Shown here: in pieces, positions 25,521 through 34,475 of the stretch
Layout of the letters: the number at the start of each line of letters is the position of its first letter
Position numbering within the stretch: the first letter of the stretch is position 1
Origin: an uncultured Oscillospiraceae bacterium
Lineage (GTDB): Bacteria; Bacillota; Clostridia; Oscillospirales; Oscillospiraceae
Assembly: GCA_944385675.1 (NCBI GenBank)
Contig: CALWYD010000008.1
Coordinates: 1-64,000 of the forward strand
DNA length: 64,000 nt
Direction of reading: 5' to 3'
The notes under the pieces: generated by a model
What the model saw: the letters and a program-made list of their open reading frames with translations, nothing else
Told to the model about the DNA's origin: nothing
Databases searched by the model: none
Made by a program: the position numbers and the translations under genes

Positions 25521-25981
25521 TTGCGGTTCTCCTGATCAATACGGTGCATTTCAGCAACTTTTGGTGTGGAGGAACCGTCTTTGAAGGTGAGGGTAAGCCA
25601 TTCCCGGGCAATTTTTTTTGCCAGCTCACTTCCCACAACCCTTGCCCCCATGCACAGCACATTGCCGTCATTGGACAGACGGGCACGTTCGGCAGAATAG
25701 CCGTCATGACACACGGCCGCATAGATCCCTTCAAATTTGTTGGCTGTCATAGCCATACCGATGCCAGTGCCGCACAGCAAAATTCCCTGGGCCGGTGTGG
25801 GCGAGGCCAGCATAGCCTTGCAGAGCTTTTCAGCAATCAGAGGATAGTAGGTCTCATCTGCCGCGCTGTCTACGCCTACATCCACATAGTCCAGAGAAAG
25901 TTCCCGGATGACAGAAAGTACCGCTTCCTTCAACTGGTAACCGGCATTGTCACAGCCAATATAGATCGTCTTGTCACTCAT
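25517..25981 (-). CDS. RpiB/LacAB family sugar-phosphate isomerase
   Basis: 154 residues from ATG 25981 (MSDKTIYIGCDNAGYQLK; ribosome site GGGGGG). The family active-site loop LLCGTGIGMAMTANKFEGIYAAVCHD (about 65-92) has the catalytic Cys, and NVLCMGARVVG follows. The first loop reads CDNAG, not the usual DHAG of ribose-5-phosphate isomerases. With the adjacent TIM paralogue the arrangement matches tetrulose-phosphate isomerase pairs (EryH-EryI, LerI/DerI), so erythrulose 4-phosphate to erythrose 4-phosphate is a plausible reaction. The role is inferred. Confidence 0.88.
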   Translation of the reverse strand: MSDKTIYIGCDNAGYQLKEAVLSVIRELSLDYVDVGVDSAADETYYPLIAEKLCKAMLASPTPAQGILLCGTGIGMAMTANKFEGIYAAVCHDGYSAERARLSNDGNVLCMGARVVGSELAKKIAREWLTLTFKDGSSTPKVAEMHRIDQENRK

Positions 25982-26113
25982 GAGAAAACCCCCCACAAAA
26001 AATTCGACTTTTCTATACCAGCACTATAACAGCTTTTGGCCGATCTGTTTCCTACTTTTATTGCTAATCTTCCTTAACCATTTTGTTACATATGCCCTGG
26101 AAGGAGAAAACTA

Positions 26114-26142
26114 TTGAAATAAATTCGCAGCGCCATTATAAT
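26114..26142 (+). promoter_or_regulatory. Promoter of the LysR gene
   Basis: TTGAAA at 26114-26119, 17 bases, TATAAT at 26137-26142. The divergent rpiB-tpi promoter should lie in 25990-26110; TATAGT on the minus strand at 26023-26028 is a possible -10, but its -35 is poor, as expected for an activator-dependent promoter. Confidence 0.7.
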
Positions 26143-26212
26143 AAAAACGTCCATGCTGCTCTGCAACATGTGCCTGAATTTTAGAAAATTGGCCAAATAA
26201 GGGGGGGGAGAT

Positions 26213-27121
26213 GTGTTTTTACGCAAACCCGAGTATTTCATGACGGTTGCTAGGGAGCGGAGTATTGCAAAGGCCGCCAAGGCCCTTTATGTATCCGAGC
26301 CCTATCTTTCTCAGTATATTACAAAACTGGAGAAGGAGAATAATACCATCTTTCTGGACCGCACGGTCAGCCCGTTCGTATTGACGGAGGCCGGCGTTGC
26401 CCTGTGCCGTTATATCGAAAAGATTCAAACGCTGGAAAAAGAGATGGACGTCTCTCTGCAGCGACTCCAGTCTCCGAAACGGAAAACATTGAATATCGGC
26501 ACCTCCGCCGGACGGGGCTCCACCCTAATTCCTGCGTTAATTAATACTATGATTCAGGAATTTCCCGACGTAGACATCATGCTGCACGAACGTCCCTCAG
26601 ATGAGCTGTCCGGTCTGCTCTTTGACGGCGTATGTGACATCATCCTCCTGCATAGTCAGCGGTATTTGCCAGGAGTAGTCTATGAGACGCTGTCCAATGA
26701 GGAGGTGGTCCTATGCGCCCCCAAGGATCACCCGCTCATTAAAGATTATGTACCGGGCATGCCCTTTGATTTTTCCAAGCTGCGCAACGAGCGTTTTGTA
26801 CTACCCCGCCCAGACCAGTCCCTGACAAAAATCATTTACAACATCTTTGTGAAGTACGATATTCATCCATCTTACACAGTTACAACCATGAGCAGCAATA
26901 CAAATATGAGGCTAGTCTCACAGGGGTATGGCTTTTCCTTTTGGACAAAAATTGACGCCATGCACAGCCAGTATACCAACGATATTTTTATGTTGGTTCT
27001 TGACGACCCACCGCTCACATTTCCACTGGTCGCCGCCTATCGAAGTGCAGTCGAACTCCCTCCCTACGCAAGGCGGTTTATTGACCTGACCCTTGAGTAT
27101 TACAAGAAAAGCCGGGGTTAA
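26213..27121 (+). CDS. LysR family transcriptional regulator
   Basis: 302 residues. The N-terminal winged helix-turn-helix (about 5-60) shows SIAKAAKALYVSEPYLSQYITKLEKE, and the C-terminal periplasmic-binding-like effector domain starts about residue 87 (KRKTLNIGTSAGRGSTLIP). The GTG start at 26213 follows GGGGGGGGAG. It sits between the divergent rpiB-tpi pair and the long plus-strand catabolic operon, so it is the likely local activator; the inducer would be a pathway metabolite. Followed by its own terminator. Confidence 0.92.
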   Translation: MFLRKPEYFMTVARERSIAKAAKALYVSEPYLSQYITKLEKENNTIFLDRTVSPFVLTEAGVALCRYIEKIQTLEKEMDVSLQRLQSPKRKTLNIGTSAGRGSTLIPALINTMIQEFPDVDIMLHERPSDELSGLLFDGVCDIILLHSQRYLPGVVYETLSNEEVVLCAPKDHPLIKDYVPGMPFDFSKLRNERFVLPRPDQSLTKIIYNIFVKYDIHPSYTVTTMSSNTNMRLVSQGYGFSFWTKIDAMHSQYTNDIFMLVLDDPPLTFPLVAAYRSAVELPPYARRFIDLTLEYYKKSRG

Positions 27122-27152
27122 AACCGGTTGATTTAGGAGTTGTCTAAAAAAT

Positions 27153-27192
27153 AACGGCGGTCTCTTTGGGGAGGCTGCCGTTGCTTTTTTTT
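27153..27192 (+). terminator. LysR gene terminator
   Basis: AACGGC ... GCCGTT stem with an additional inner helix (GTCTC / GGGAG), followed by GCTTTTTTTT. Confidence 0.8.
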
Positions 27193-27327
27193 GCCTAAAT
27201 TGTCGTTTTTGGATGTCTTATTAATAAAATAGTTAAGATGCCAAGTCCAAAAAAGTAATGTACAGCATTGTCTAAGACTGATAATATTTTGTCACAAAGC
27301 TCAAAAAAATAGGCAAAGGTGTATAAA

Positions 27328-28161
27328 ATGATAAGACAATTTTCCAGAAATGAGATCAGGGCTGACTTGAGTAACAAGATTGCCCGCAAGGAACCCATCA
27401 TCATGGGTGGAGCAGGAATTGGTCTGATTGCAAAGATCGAGGACATGGCAGGGATCGATGCCATCATGGCCTACAACACCGGTCCGTTCCGTATGGACGG
27501 GCATCCCTCCTGTGTGGGATATCTGGCATACGGGGACAGCAATCAGATCTCTATGGACCTTGCAAGGCAGATCCTCCCCGTTGTAAAAAACACGCCGGTT
27601 ATTGGCGGCATCGGTGCAGGCGATCCCTACCGGGATATTGACCGGCTGATCGACCAAATGATGGAGGTTGGGTACTCCGGCATTACCAATGTACCCACTG
27701 CCGGCGCCTATGACGGCTTCTTCCGCCACCGCATTGACACGGCAGGCGTTGGCTATCCGGCGGAAGTGGAGCTGATCCGCAAGTGCAGCAAAAAGGATAT
27801 CTACACAGTGGCTTACTGTTACCATGAGGATGAGGTCAAGGCCATGATTGATGCCGGCGTTGACTGTATCAGCGCTCACGTGGGCGCCACCTCCGGTGGA
27901 ACCTGTGGTTTTCAGGATGCTACCAGCCTGGAACAGACCATTGAAATTTCCCAGAGGCTATGTGAGTTGGCTCACCGGGAGAATCCGGATGTGGTGTTCC
28001 TCTGTCACGGCGGCCACCTGGAGGATCCGGAATCAGTGGCGGAGTGCTTTCGCCGCACCGATGTGCAGGGCTTTGTAGGCGCATCCAGTATCGAACGAAT
28101 TCCCGTTGAAAAGGCTATCATGGCAGCAGTCAAGGAATATAAAAGCCTGAAGCTGAAGTAA
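27328..28161 (+). CDS. PEP-hydrolase-like TIM-barrel protein, copy 1 (Tm-1 C-terminal homologue)
   Basis: 277 residues from ATG 27328 (AAAGGTG upstream). It belongs to the family called PEP hydrolase/TIM-barrel signal-transduction protein, which also forms the C-terminal half of plant Tm-1. Motifs shared with copy 2 at 34475: GAGIGLIAK, YNTGPFRMDGHPS, GDSNQI, VKNTPVIGGIGAGDP(Y)RD, HVGATSGG, CHGG and GASSIERIPVEKAI. The fold resembles PEP mutase/isocitrate lyase-type barrels, so a C-C or P-O bond reaction on a small acid is plausible, but no activity is established. It opens the operon, separated from its copy by six genes. Confidence 0.8.
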   Translation: MIRQFSRNEIRADLSNKIARKEPIIMGGAGIGLIAKIEDMAGIDAIMAYNTGPFRMDGHPSCVGYLAYGDSNQISMDLARQILPVVKNTPVIGGIGAGDPYRDIDRLIDQMMEVGYSGITNVPTAGAYDGFFRHRIDTAGVGYPAEVELIRKCSKKDIYTVAYCYHEDEVKAMIDAGVDCISAHVGATSGGTCGFQDATSLEQTIEISQRLCELAHRENPDVVFLCHGGHLEDPESVAECFRRTDVQGFVGASSIERIPVEKAIMAAVKEYKSLKLK

Positions 28162-28215
28162 GTGCTCCATCAGCAATGAACCAAAAATAAAATAAAAGAA
28201 AAGGAGAAAAAAGAA

Positions 28216-29223
28216 ATGAAACGACTTGTGGCACTGATGTTAGTTCTGGTTATGTCCCTCTCGCTGGTCGCCTGTGGCAACTCCAGCTCCAGCAGCGCCG
28301 GCAGCGCCGGTAACTCTAGCGACGCATCTTCTTCTAACTCCGATAGTTCCGAGCCCTCCGGCGAGGGTCTCAAAATTGGCATCATTACTCTGAACATGGA
28401 AGCCCAGTATTGGCTGGACGTAGTGGCCGGTCTGAAGTCCGTCATCGAGGCAAACGGCGGTACGGTTGTCCACTACAGTTCTGAGAACGACGTACAGCAG
28501 GCTGTTCAGCAGATTGAGGATATGATCGTCAAAGAATTTGATTATATCGCCGTGACCTGCGTGGATAAACAGGGGCTGCATCCCGCTCTGGTTCAGGCAC
28601 ATGATGCCGGCATTCCCGTTATTATCTATGATAAGACCACCGATGACACCGACCTGGTCCTGACTCAGATCCAGACCAACGACTATGACATCGGCTTCTA
28701 CATGGGCAACCTGATGGCCGAGATGCTGGGCGAGAAGGGTAAAGTCATGAGCGTGACCACTCCCTCTGTCTCCGTTTCTGACCGAAACAAGGGCTTCCAG
28801 GCCGCTATTGACCAGTATCCCAATATGGAGCTGATTATGGGCGAGGCTGCCGACGCGCTGTCTGAGACCACCCTGCCCGTAGTTGAGTCCATTCTGCAGG
28901 TCAACCCCGACGTCGTGGGCTGGCTGGGCATCAATGAGACCCAGAGCATGGGCGCCATCTCCGCCATTGAGTCCGCCGGCATGCTGGATCAGATTACCAT
29001 TATTGACATGTCCGCTTCCGCTACCTCCCTTGCCTTTGTTAAGGAGGGCAAGCAGGATGTCACCATCGACCAACAGGCCTATGAAATCGGCGTACTGATT
29101 GGTGAGAGCGCACTGAAGGATCAGGCTGGTGAAGAAGTAGAATCTTACATCGCGGTTCCCTGGTATGCCGTTACCAAGGACAACGTGGAAGAGTACGAGG
29201 AAATGGTCGCCTCCCGCTCTTAA
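28216..29223 (+). CDS. Sugar ABC transporter, substrate-binding lipoprotein (RbsB-like)
   Basis: 335 residues. A signal peptide with lipobox LVAC (Cys20) and a Ser-rich linker (22-48) anchor it outside the membrane. The mature part is a type I periplasmic-binding fold like ribose/autoinducer-2 binders: IGIITLNMEAQYWLDVVAGLK, then IVKEFDYIAVTCVD and IPVIIYDKT. The ligand is probably a small sugar, polyol or sugar acid, but it cannot be read from the sequence. AAGGAG precedes the ATG. A 14-bp hairpin downstream probably sets its excess over the other transporter parts. Confidence 0.93.
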   Translation: MKRLVALMLVLVMSLSLVACGNSSSSSAGSAGNSSDASSSNSDSSEPSGEGLKIGIITLNMEAQYWLDVVAGLKSVIEANGGTVVHYSSENDVQQAVQQIEDMIVKEFDYIAVTCVDKQGLHPALVQAHDAGIPVIIYDKTTDDTDLVLTQIQTNDYDIGFYMGNLMAEMLGEKGKVMSVTTPSVSVSDRNKGFQAAIDQYPNMELIMGEAADALSETTLPVVESILQVNPDVVGWLGINETQSMGAISAIESAGMLDQITIIDMSASATSLAFVKEGKQDVTIDQQAYEIGVLIGESALKDQAGEEVESYIAVPWYAVTKDNVEEYEEMVASRS

Positions 29224-29239
29224 GTAAAGACCTTTGCGC

Positions 29240-29270
29240 GGTGTCTGGGCCTGAATCAGGCCCAGACACC
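29240..29270 (+). other. Intercistronic hairpin after the binding-protein gene
   Basis: GGTGTCTGGGCCTG pairs perfectly with CAGGCCCAGACACC across AAT; ATTTTG follows. It is likely a 3'-end stabiliser or partial terminator that raises binding-protein mRNA over the ATPase and permease, as in many ABC operons. Confidence 0.8.
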
Positions 29271-29324
29271 ATTTTGAAAAACCTTTGTTGCACAGGGATA
29301 TGAAAAGAAATTAGGAGAAAGAGC

Positions 29325-30833
29325 ATGCAGGAAGATAACAAGTATGTACTGGAAATGCAAGGTATCAACCTCTCCTTTTTTGGCGTGCAGATTCTTCATG
29401 ATGTAGAATTAAAAGTGAAGGCAGGCGAGGTTCATGCCCTTTTGGGTGAAAACGGCGCAGGCAAGTCTTCGCTAATGAAAATCCTTAACGGCGCGTACAG
29501 AGCTGATTCTGGCACCATTATTCTGGATGGAAAAAAGGTAAACATTACCAGCCCAAAGGTAGCCAAGCGCCACGGCATCAATTTTATGCATCAGGAGATC
29601 CTGGTGGTCAACACCATGACCGTTGCTGAAAATATTTTTCTGGGAGAAGAAGTCGCCAAAACCAAGTTCTCGTTTTTAAACAAAAAGCAGATGCTGGAAA
29701 AGACTCAGGAATTGTTGGATGAATTGGGCCTTAATTTGCGGGCAGATCAGGAAGTCGGCGGCCTTTCCGTTGCACAGCAGCAGATGCTTGAGATCGCCAG
29801 GGCACTGGCATTTGATGCGAAAGTAATTGTCATGGACGAGCCCACATCCTCTCTCACGGAGAAAGAGGTGGATGTCCTCTTCCAGCAGATTTTGAAAATA
29901 AAAGAGCGTGGAATTACTGTCATTTATATTTCTCACCGCCTCAACGAGATTATGACCATCTGCGACAGCTACTCTGTCCTGCGGGACGGTCACTATGTGG
30001 GGTCAAACAAGGTCGCCGGTGCCACCGACGATGAGATTGTCACCATGATGGTGGGCCGTCAAATTGAGCATATGTATATCGAAGACCGGCTTTACGGTGA
30101 GGAGACAGTACTGGAGTTCCGCAACGTCTGCAACCGATACCTCCACAATGTAAGCTTCTCCCTGAAGAAAGGGGAGATCCTGGGCTTTGCAGGGCTGGTG
30201 GGTGCCGGACGCACAGAGATGGCCAGAGCACTGTTTGGCATTGACCCCATTGAAAGCGGCGAGATTTTAATCAACGGCAAGGTGGTAAACATTAGAAAGC
30301 CGGCAGACGCCATCCGCCTAGGCGTGGGGCTGGTGCCAGAGGATCGGAAAAAGCAGGGCCTTATTCTGGTACACAGCGTGGCCTATAATCTCTCCCTGCT
30401 GGTCCTAAACCAGTTTATTAAGGGGATCCGCGTGGACCATAAGAAGGAAACTGAGATCGTTGATAAGTACTCCCACAGCCTGACGATAAAAATGAGCAGT
30501 CCCGCGCAGCGCTGTGTAAACCTCTCCGGCGGCAACCAGCAGAAGGTGGTTATTTCCAAGTGGCTGGCCTCCAACCCCCAAATTCTTATTTTGGACGAGC
30601 CTACACGGGGAATTGACGTGGGCACCAAGTCCGACATCTACCATCTGATCAACAAGCTGGCCAAGCAGGGCATTGCGGTGATCGTTATCTCCTCGGAGAT
30701 GCCGGAGATCATTAATCTGAGCAGCCGGGTAGTGACTATGTACGAAGGCAATGTGACCGGCATTCTGGACACCAGAGAAGAAGAACTCACACAGGAAAAA
30801 CTCATGTGGATGATTTCCGGAGGTAAGCAATGA
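29325..30833 (+). CDS. Sugar ABC transporter, dual-domain ATPase (RbsA-like)
   Basis: 502 residues with two nucleotide-binding domains. Domain 1: Walker A GENGAGKSS (near 43), signature LSVAQQQ (near 147) and Walker B VIVMDEPTSSL (near 168). Domain 2 (from about 255): degenerate Walker A region GLVGAGRTE (near 290), signature LSGGNQQK (near 403) and LILDEPTRGIDVG (near 423), typical of RbsA/MglA. Ribosome site AGGAGAAAG before ATG 29325. It overlaps the permease gene by 4 bases (ATGA). Confidence 0.96.
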   Translation: MQEDNKYVLEMQGINLSFFGVQILHDVELKVKAGEVHALLGENGAGKSSLMKILNGAYRADSGTIILDGKKVNITSPKVAKRHGINFMHQEILVVNTMTVAENIFLGEEVAKTKFSFLNKKQMLEKTQELLDELGLNLRADQEVGGLSVAQQQMLEIARALAFDAKVIVMDEPTSSLTEKEVDVLFQQILKIKERGITVIYISHRLNEIMTICDSYSVLRDGHYVGSNKVAGATDDEIVTMMVGRQIEHMYIEDRLYGEETVLEFRNVCNRYLHNVSFSLKKGEILGFAGLVGAGRTEMARALFGIDPIESGEILINGKVVNIRKPADAIRLGVGLVPEDRKKQGLILVHSVAYNLSLLVLNQFIKGIRVDHKKETEIVDKYSHSLTIKMSSPAQRCVNLSGGNQQKVVISKWLASNPQILILDEPTRGIDVGTKSDIYHLINKLAKQGIAVIVISSEMPEIINLSSRVVTMYEGNVTGILDTREEELTQEKLMWMISGGKQ

Positions 30834-31816
30834 AGCTGAACAAGTTAGAAGACTCCAAGCTGCTAAACAATAACCCCATCGGCAGATACATCAAGCGCAA
30901 CATGGGTATCTTGATTGGCCTGGCTGTACTGATCATCATCATGACCTTTGCTTCGCCCTATTTCATGTCCACGAAAAACTTCAGCAACGTCCTGCGTCAG
31001 GCCACCAGTAATGCATTGTTGGCCTACGCACTGACCTATGTACTTATTATCGGCAACATAGACCTGACCGTGGGCTCTATGGTAGGTATCGGCAGCGTGC
31101 TGGTGGCCACCTTTATCGCCGTGTTTGGGCTGCCCTTTTTTCCCGCCCTGCTGCTGACGATATTTTTCGGCTGCGTCATTGGCTTTATCAACGGCTTTAT
31201 CGTGTCCAACACGGTGATGCCCCCCTACATCATCACCTTGGCTATGCAGAACATCCTCAGGGGATTCGCCTACCTGATCTCCGGCGGTGTGGCTATCAAG
31301 GTCAGCAACCAGGCATTCTACGACTTCGGTAACGAGTACATCCTTGGTATCCCCATTCCCGTGGTGGTATTTGCCATCATCGGCATCATTTTGTCCATTG
31401 TGCTGGAGCGGACGGTGTTTGGCCGCCACATGATCGCCGTGGGCGGCAACATTGAGGCGGCTCGCTACGCCGGTATCAACATTAAGAAGATCAAGACCAT
31501 TGGCTATATCATCTCCGGCGCCCTGGCGGCACTGGCAGGCGTCATCGTTGCCTCCCGCGTGTACTCCGGCCAGCCCACTGCCGGTGATGGCTTTGAGTCC
31601 GACGCCATTGCCGCCGCTGTTCTGGGCGGCACCAGCTTTAACGGTGGCCGCGGCAGCATTGGCGGCACAATCATCGGCATTTTGATCATTGCCATCGTAG
31701 CAAACGGCCTGAACCTGCTGGAGGTTCCCTACTACTGGCAGACCGTTGTCAAGGGCTTAGTCATTATGCTGGCCGTCTATTACGATACGGAAAAACAGAG
31801 AAGAACCGCCGGCTAA
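30830..31816 (+). CDS. Sugar ABC transporter, permease (RbsC-like)
   Basis: 328-residue BPD_transp_2 family membrane protein with about 9-10 hydrophobic segments. Typical features are the NIDLTVGSMVGIGSV segment (about 80-95), the ERTVFGRHMIAVGGNIEAARYAGINIKKIK cytoplasmic loop (about 190-220) that contacts the ATPase, and VLGGTSFNGGRGSIGGTIIG (about 263-282). It is translationally coupled to the ATPase gene through ATGA. With the binding protein and ATPase it forms a complete ribose-type importer. Confidence 0.95.
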   Translation: MKLNKLEDSKLLNNNPIGRYIKRNMGILIGLAVLIIIMTFASPYFMSTKNFSNVLRQATSNALLAYALTYVLIIGNIDLTVGSMVGIGSVLVATFIAVFGLPFFPALLLTIFFGCVIGFINGFIVSNTVMPPYIITLAMQNILRGFAYLISGGVAIKVSNQAFYDFGNEYILGIPIPVVVFAIIGIILSIVLERTVFGRHMIAVGGNIEAARYAGINIKKIKTIGYIISGALAALAGVIVASRVYSGQPTAGDGFESDAIAAAVLGGTSFNGGRGSIGGTIIGILIIAIVANGLNLLEVPYYWQTVVKGLVIMLAVYYDTEKQRRTAG

Positions 31817-31858
31817 GAGAGCCGAGCCCATACTTTAAAGGAAAACGAGGAAATAATT

Positions 31859-32659
31859 ATGGCAAGATTTGAGGGTAAGGTAACGGTCATTACTGGCGCG
31901 AGCCAGGGCATTGGCGAGGCAGCCGCTAAAATGTTTGCTTCAGAAGGTGCATCGGTGGCAATCTTGGACATGAAAGAAGACGAAGGCTCCAGAGTTGCCC
32001 AAAGCATTCGGGACGAAGGCGGCAAGGCCATTTTCTTCCAGTGTGATGTGTCCAGCTTTGAACAGACCGGTCAGGTAGTCGAGCGCATCGTGGCTGAGCT
32101 GGGTAAAATTGACATCCTGTTCTGCAACGCAGGCATCCAGATCGGCTTCCAATATGACATTGCCCATATGCCTGAAGACATCTTTGATGCAACCATGCGG
32201 GTCAACGTCAAGGGCGTGTGGAATATGATCCATCACGCTGCCAAGTACCTGATTAAAACCAAGGGCGTTATCGTGAATACCGCCTCCTATGCGGCCAGCA
32301 CCGGCGGCTTCGGCGGTTCGGCTTACGGTGCCTCCAAGGGAGCTGTCAAGGCTCTAACCTATGTGGCGGCAAACGAACTGGGCTGCTATGGCGTCCGCGC
32401 AAACTGCGTCTCCCCTTATACGGTCATGACGTCCCGGCTGGACGGCAGACCGGAGGAGTGGTTTAAGATCACCAAGGCCGGTACCGCGCTGCTGGATATG
32501 CCCAGCGTGGATGACGTGGTAAAGACGGTAGCCTTCCTAGCCTCGGATGAATCGTCCTTCATTAACGGCCACGACATCCGTGTTGACGGCGGTGCGCTGA
32601 CCAAGGCCCAGCCCAAGGACATTGACCAGTGGAAACGGGACAACCCCTATGACCTGTAA
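31859..32659 (+). CDS. Short-chain dehydrogenase/reductase (classical SDR)
   Basis: 266 residues. NAD(P)-binding TGASQGIG at 12-19, CDV at 62-64, NAG at 90-92, catalytic Ser143 and Tyr156-xxx-Lys160 (YGASK), and a long C-terminus after VDGGALTKA. Asp37 in ILDMK at the end of strand beta-2 suggests NAD over NADP. It is encoded just after the importer, so it probably oxidises the imported polyol or sugar to a keto compound, or reduces a keto intermediate. The substrate is unknown. Confidence 0.92.
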   Translation: MARFEGKVTVITGASQGIGEAAAKMFASEGASVAILDMKEDEGSRVAQSIRDEGGKAIFFQCDVSSFEQTGQVVERIVAELGKIDILFCNAGIQIGFQYDIAHMPEDIFDATMRVNVKGVWNMIHHAAKYLIKTKGVIVNTASYAASTGGFGGSAYGASKGAVKALTYVAANELGCYGVRANCVSPYTVMTSRLDGRPEEWFKITKAGTALLDMPSVDDVVKTVAFLASDESSFINGHDIRVDGGALTKAQPKDIDQWKRDNPYDL

Positions 32660-32680
32660 GGCCGGAAAAGGAGAAAAAAT

Positions 32681-33157
32681 ATGACGGATATTCATGCACT
32701 GATGGCACAGTTTGGGGAGGTCAACCCGATCTTTGACCATTTTGGACTCATTACCTCTTCCCGTGAAAAAGCCGCTGACTTTCTCATGTCCATTCCCAAC
32801 TCCAAAATCCTGGTGACCCGGGACGTGGAGTTTGTGAAAGAGCAGATGACTGTGGGCGAGCCTGTAAAAATCCGCATTCACCACATCGAGGTGGCAGGAC
32901 AGGATATTGAGGTCATCGAGCCCGTAGACAGCCCCAATGCCTATCTTACCAAGTTCCTGGAATCTCACGGTGACTGCTTCCATCACCTGGCCCTCACCTT
33001 CGCAAAGCACGCGGAGCATCTCTCCATGTGCAAGATTCTGCAGGCCCAGGGCTACCGCTGTGTGTTTGAAGCCCGTGTGCGGGATCTGTTGGTCAATTAC
33101 TATGAATCGTCTGACAACAGCGGCATTGCCCTTGAGCTCAAGAGCGTGGTAGAGTAA
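32681..33157 (+). CDS. VOC (glyoxalase/epimerase-fold) metalloprotein
   Basis: 158 residues. Metal-ligand candidates fit the vicinal oxygen chelate pattern: His20 (FDHFGLI), His101/His102 (FHHLALTF) and Glu152 (ALELKS), with two beta-alpha-beta-beta-beta repeats. It resembles methylmalonyl-CoA epimerase-like VOC proteins. In this operon, after the SDR, an isomerase or epimerase acting next to a keto group is a reasonable guess. GGAG lies before ATG 32681; 22 bases separate it from the SDR gene. Confidence 0.8.
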   Translation: MTDIHALMAQFGEVNPIFDHFGLITSSREKAADFLMSIPNSKILVTRDVEFVKEQMTVGEPVKIRIHHIEVAGQDIEVIEPVDSPNAYLTKFLESHGDCFHHLALTFAKHAEHLSMCKILQAQGYRCVFEARVRDLLVNYYESSDNSGIALELKSVVE

Positions 33158-33170
33158 CATAAGACATGAG

Positions 33171-33210
33171 GATTGGCATACAGGGGCGTACAAACTCCTG
33201 TATGCCAATC
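33171..33210 (+). other. Intercistronic hairpin before the Tm-1-like genes
   Basis: GATTGGCATACAGG / CCTGTATGCCAATC perfect 14-bp stem with a 12-base loop, then TTTGATACTTT. It is a partial terminator or processing site inside the operon. Confidence 0.75.
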
Positions 33211-33242
33211 TTTGATACTTTAAAAAGGTTGAGGGGCGCATT

Positions 33243-34475
33243 ATGAAGAAGACAGTGGCAGTATTCGGTACCATGGACACCAAGGGTGAGGACTATTATT
33301 TTCTTAAGCAAGAACTTGAAAAAGCCGGACTTGCAACCATTCTCATTGATACCGGCCTTCAGTCCATGGCGGAGTACCCGTGTGAAATTACCTGTGACCA
33401 AGTGGCGGCAGCAGGCGGCGCATCCCTGGAGGAGATTCGGAAGCATGAGCGCACCTATGCCTTTGAGGTAATCGGGAAAGGCTCGGCCCACATCGTAAGT
33501 CAGCTGTGCCGGGAGGGCAAAATTCACGGGGCGATCTCCATGGGGGGCGGGCAGGGGACGCTGCTTGCGGCCATGGTGATGCGTGAACTGCCTCTGGGAT
33601 TCCCAAAGGTTTTGGTATCCACCATCGCAAATCTGCGCACACCTCCTTTTGAAGGGATCAATGACACCCTTGTTATGAACTCCCTGGTGGATGTAAGCGG
33701 AAACAACAGTATTCTGCAGATGGTTATGGCCAACGCCGCCCACGCCATGGCGGGAATGGTGGTATACGGGCAGGCCCAGTCCTCCACTCCTGCAAAGAAG
33801 AAACCCCGCGTGGGGATCACCATGTTCGGCATCACGACGCCCTGCGTGGATCAGGTTCGGAAGCTTTTAGCGGGCCGGGGCTTTGAGGTCATTGTGTTCC
33901 ATGTGAACGGCCAAGGGGGCAAAATGTTGGAGCTGATGATCCGGCAGGGCTTTTTGGACGGAGTCCTGGACGTGACCACTGGTGAAATTGGGCAGGAATA
34001 TATGGGCGGCACCTGCACAGCGGGGCCCCACCGCCTGGAGGCCGGTCCGGAGACCGGAATCCCCATGGTGGTTGTTCCGGGGGCGTTGACCGACGCCAAC
34101 TTTATGCCTCCATCCACGGTTCCGGAAAAGTATCGAAACAACAAGATATACCTGCACAACCCCAATTTGGCGCTGGTTCGCTCTGACCTGAAGGAGAGCG
34201 TGGAGATTGGTCAAATCCTTGCCCAGAAGGTCAACCGATGCACTGGTCCGGTGGCCTTTTTGATCCCGGAAAAGGGAACCTCTCTCTATGATTCTCCCGG
34301 GGGGCCCCTATACGATGAGGAGGCTAACCGGGCCATGTTTGACGCAATCTGCCAGACTCTGCGCAGGGATATTCCTGTCAAGCGGATGGATGCCACCATC
34401 AATGACCCCCAGTTTGCCCAACTAATTGCGGAGGAGTTTTTAACGCTTTATCATCAAAAATATGAGGAGAGTTGA
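33243..34475 (+). CDS. Tm-1-like ATP-binding protein (UPF0261)
   Basis: 410 residues, homologous to the N-terminal domain of tomato Tm-1, which binds ATP and blocks tobamovirus RNA replication; the bacterial function is not established. It starts KTVAVFGTMDTKGEDY, the family N-terminal signature. Other conserved stretches are GAISMGGGQGTLLAAMVMRELP (about 96-118), PKVLVSTIA, LDVTTGEIGQEYMGG (near 240) and GPVAFLIPEKGTSLYDSPGGPLYD (near 338-361). Ribosome site GAGGGG before ATG 33243. It is fused by overlapping codons to the TIM-barrel gene, so the pair equals a split Tm-1. An ATP-using kinase or ligase step is an inference. Confidence 0.9.
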   Translation: MKKTVAVFGTMDTKGEDYYFLKQELEKAGLATILIDTGLQSMAEYPCEITCDQVAAAGGASLEEIRKHERTYAFEVIGKGSAHIVSQLCREGKIHGAISMGGGQGTLLAAMVMRELPLGFPKVLVSTIANLRTPPFEGINDTLVMNSLVDVSGNNSILQMVMANAAHAMAGMVVYGQAQSSTPAKKKPRVGITMFGITTPCVDQVRKLLAGRGFEVIVFHVNGQGGKMLELMIRQGFLDGVLDVTTGEIGQEYMGGTCTAGPHRLEAGPETGIPMVVVPGALTDANFMPPSTVPEKYRNNKIYLHNPNLALVRSDLKESVEIGQILAQKVNRCTGPVAFLIPEKGTSLYDSPGGPLYDEEANRAMFDAICQTLRRDIPVKRMDATINDPQFAQLIAEEFLTLYHQKYEES

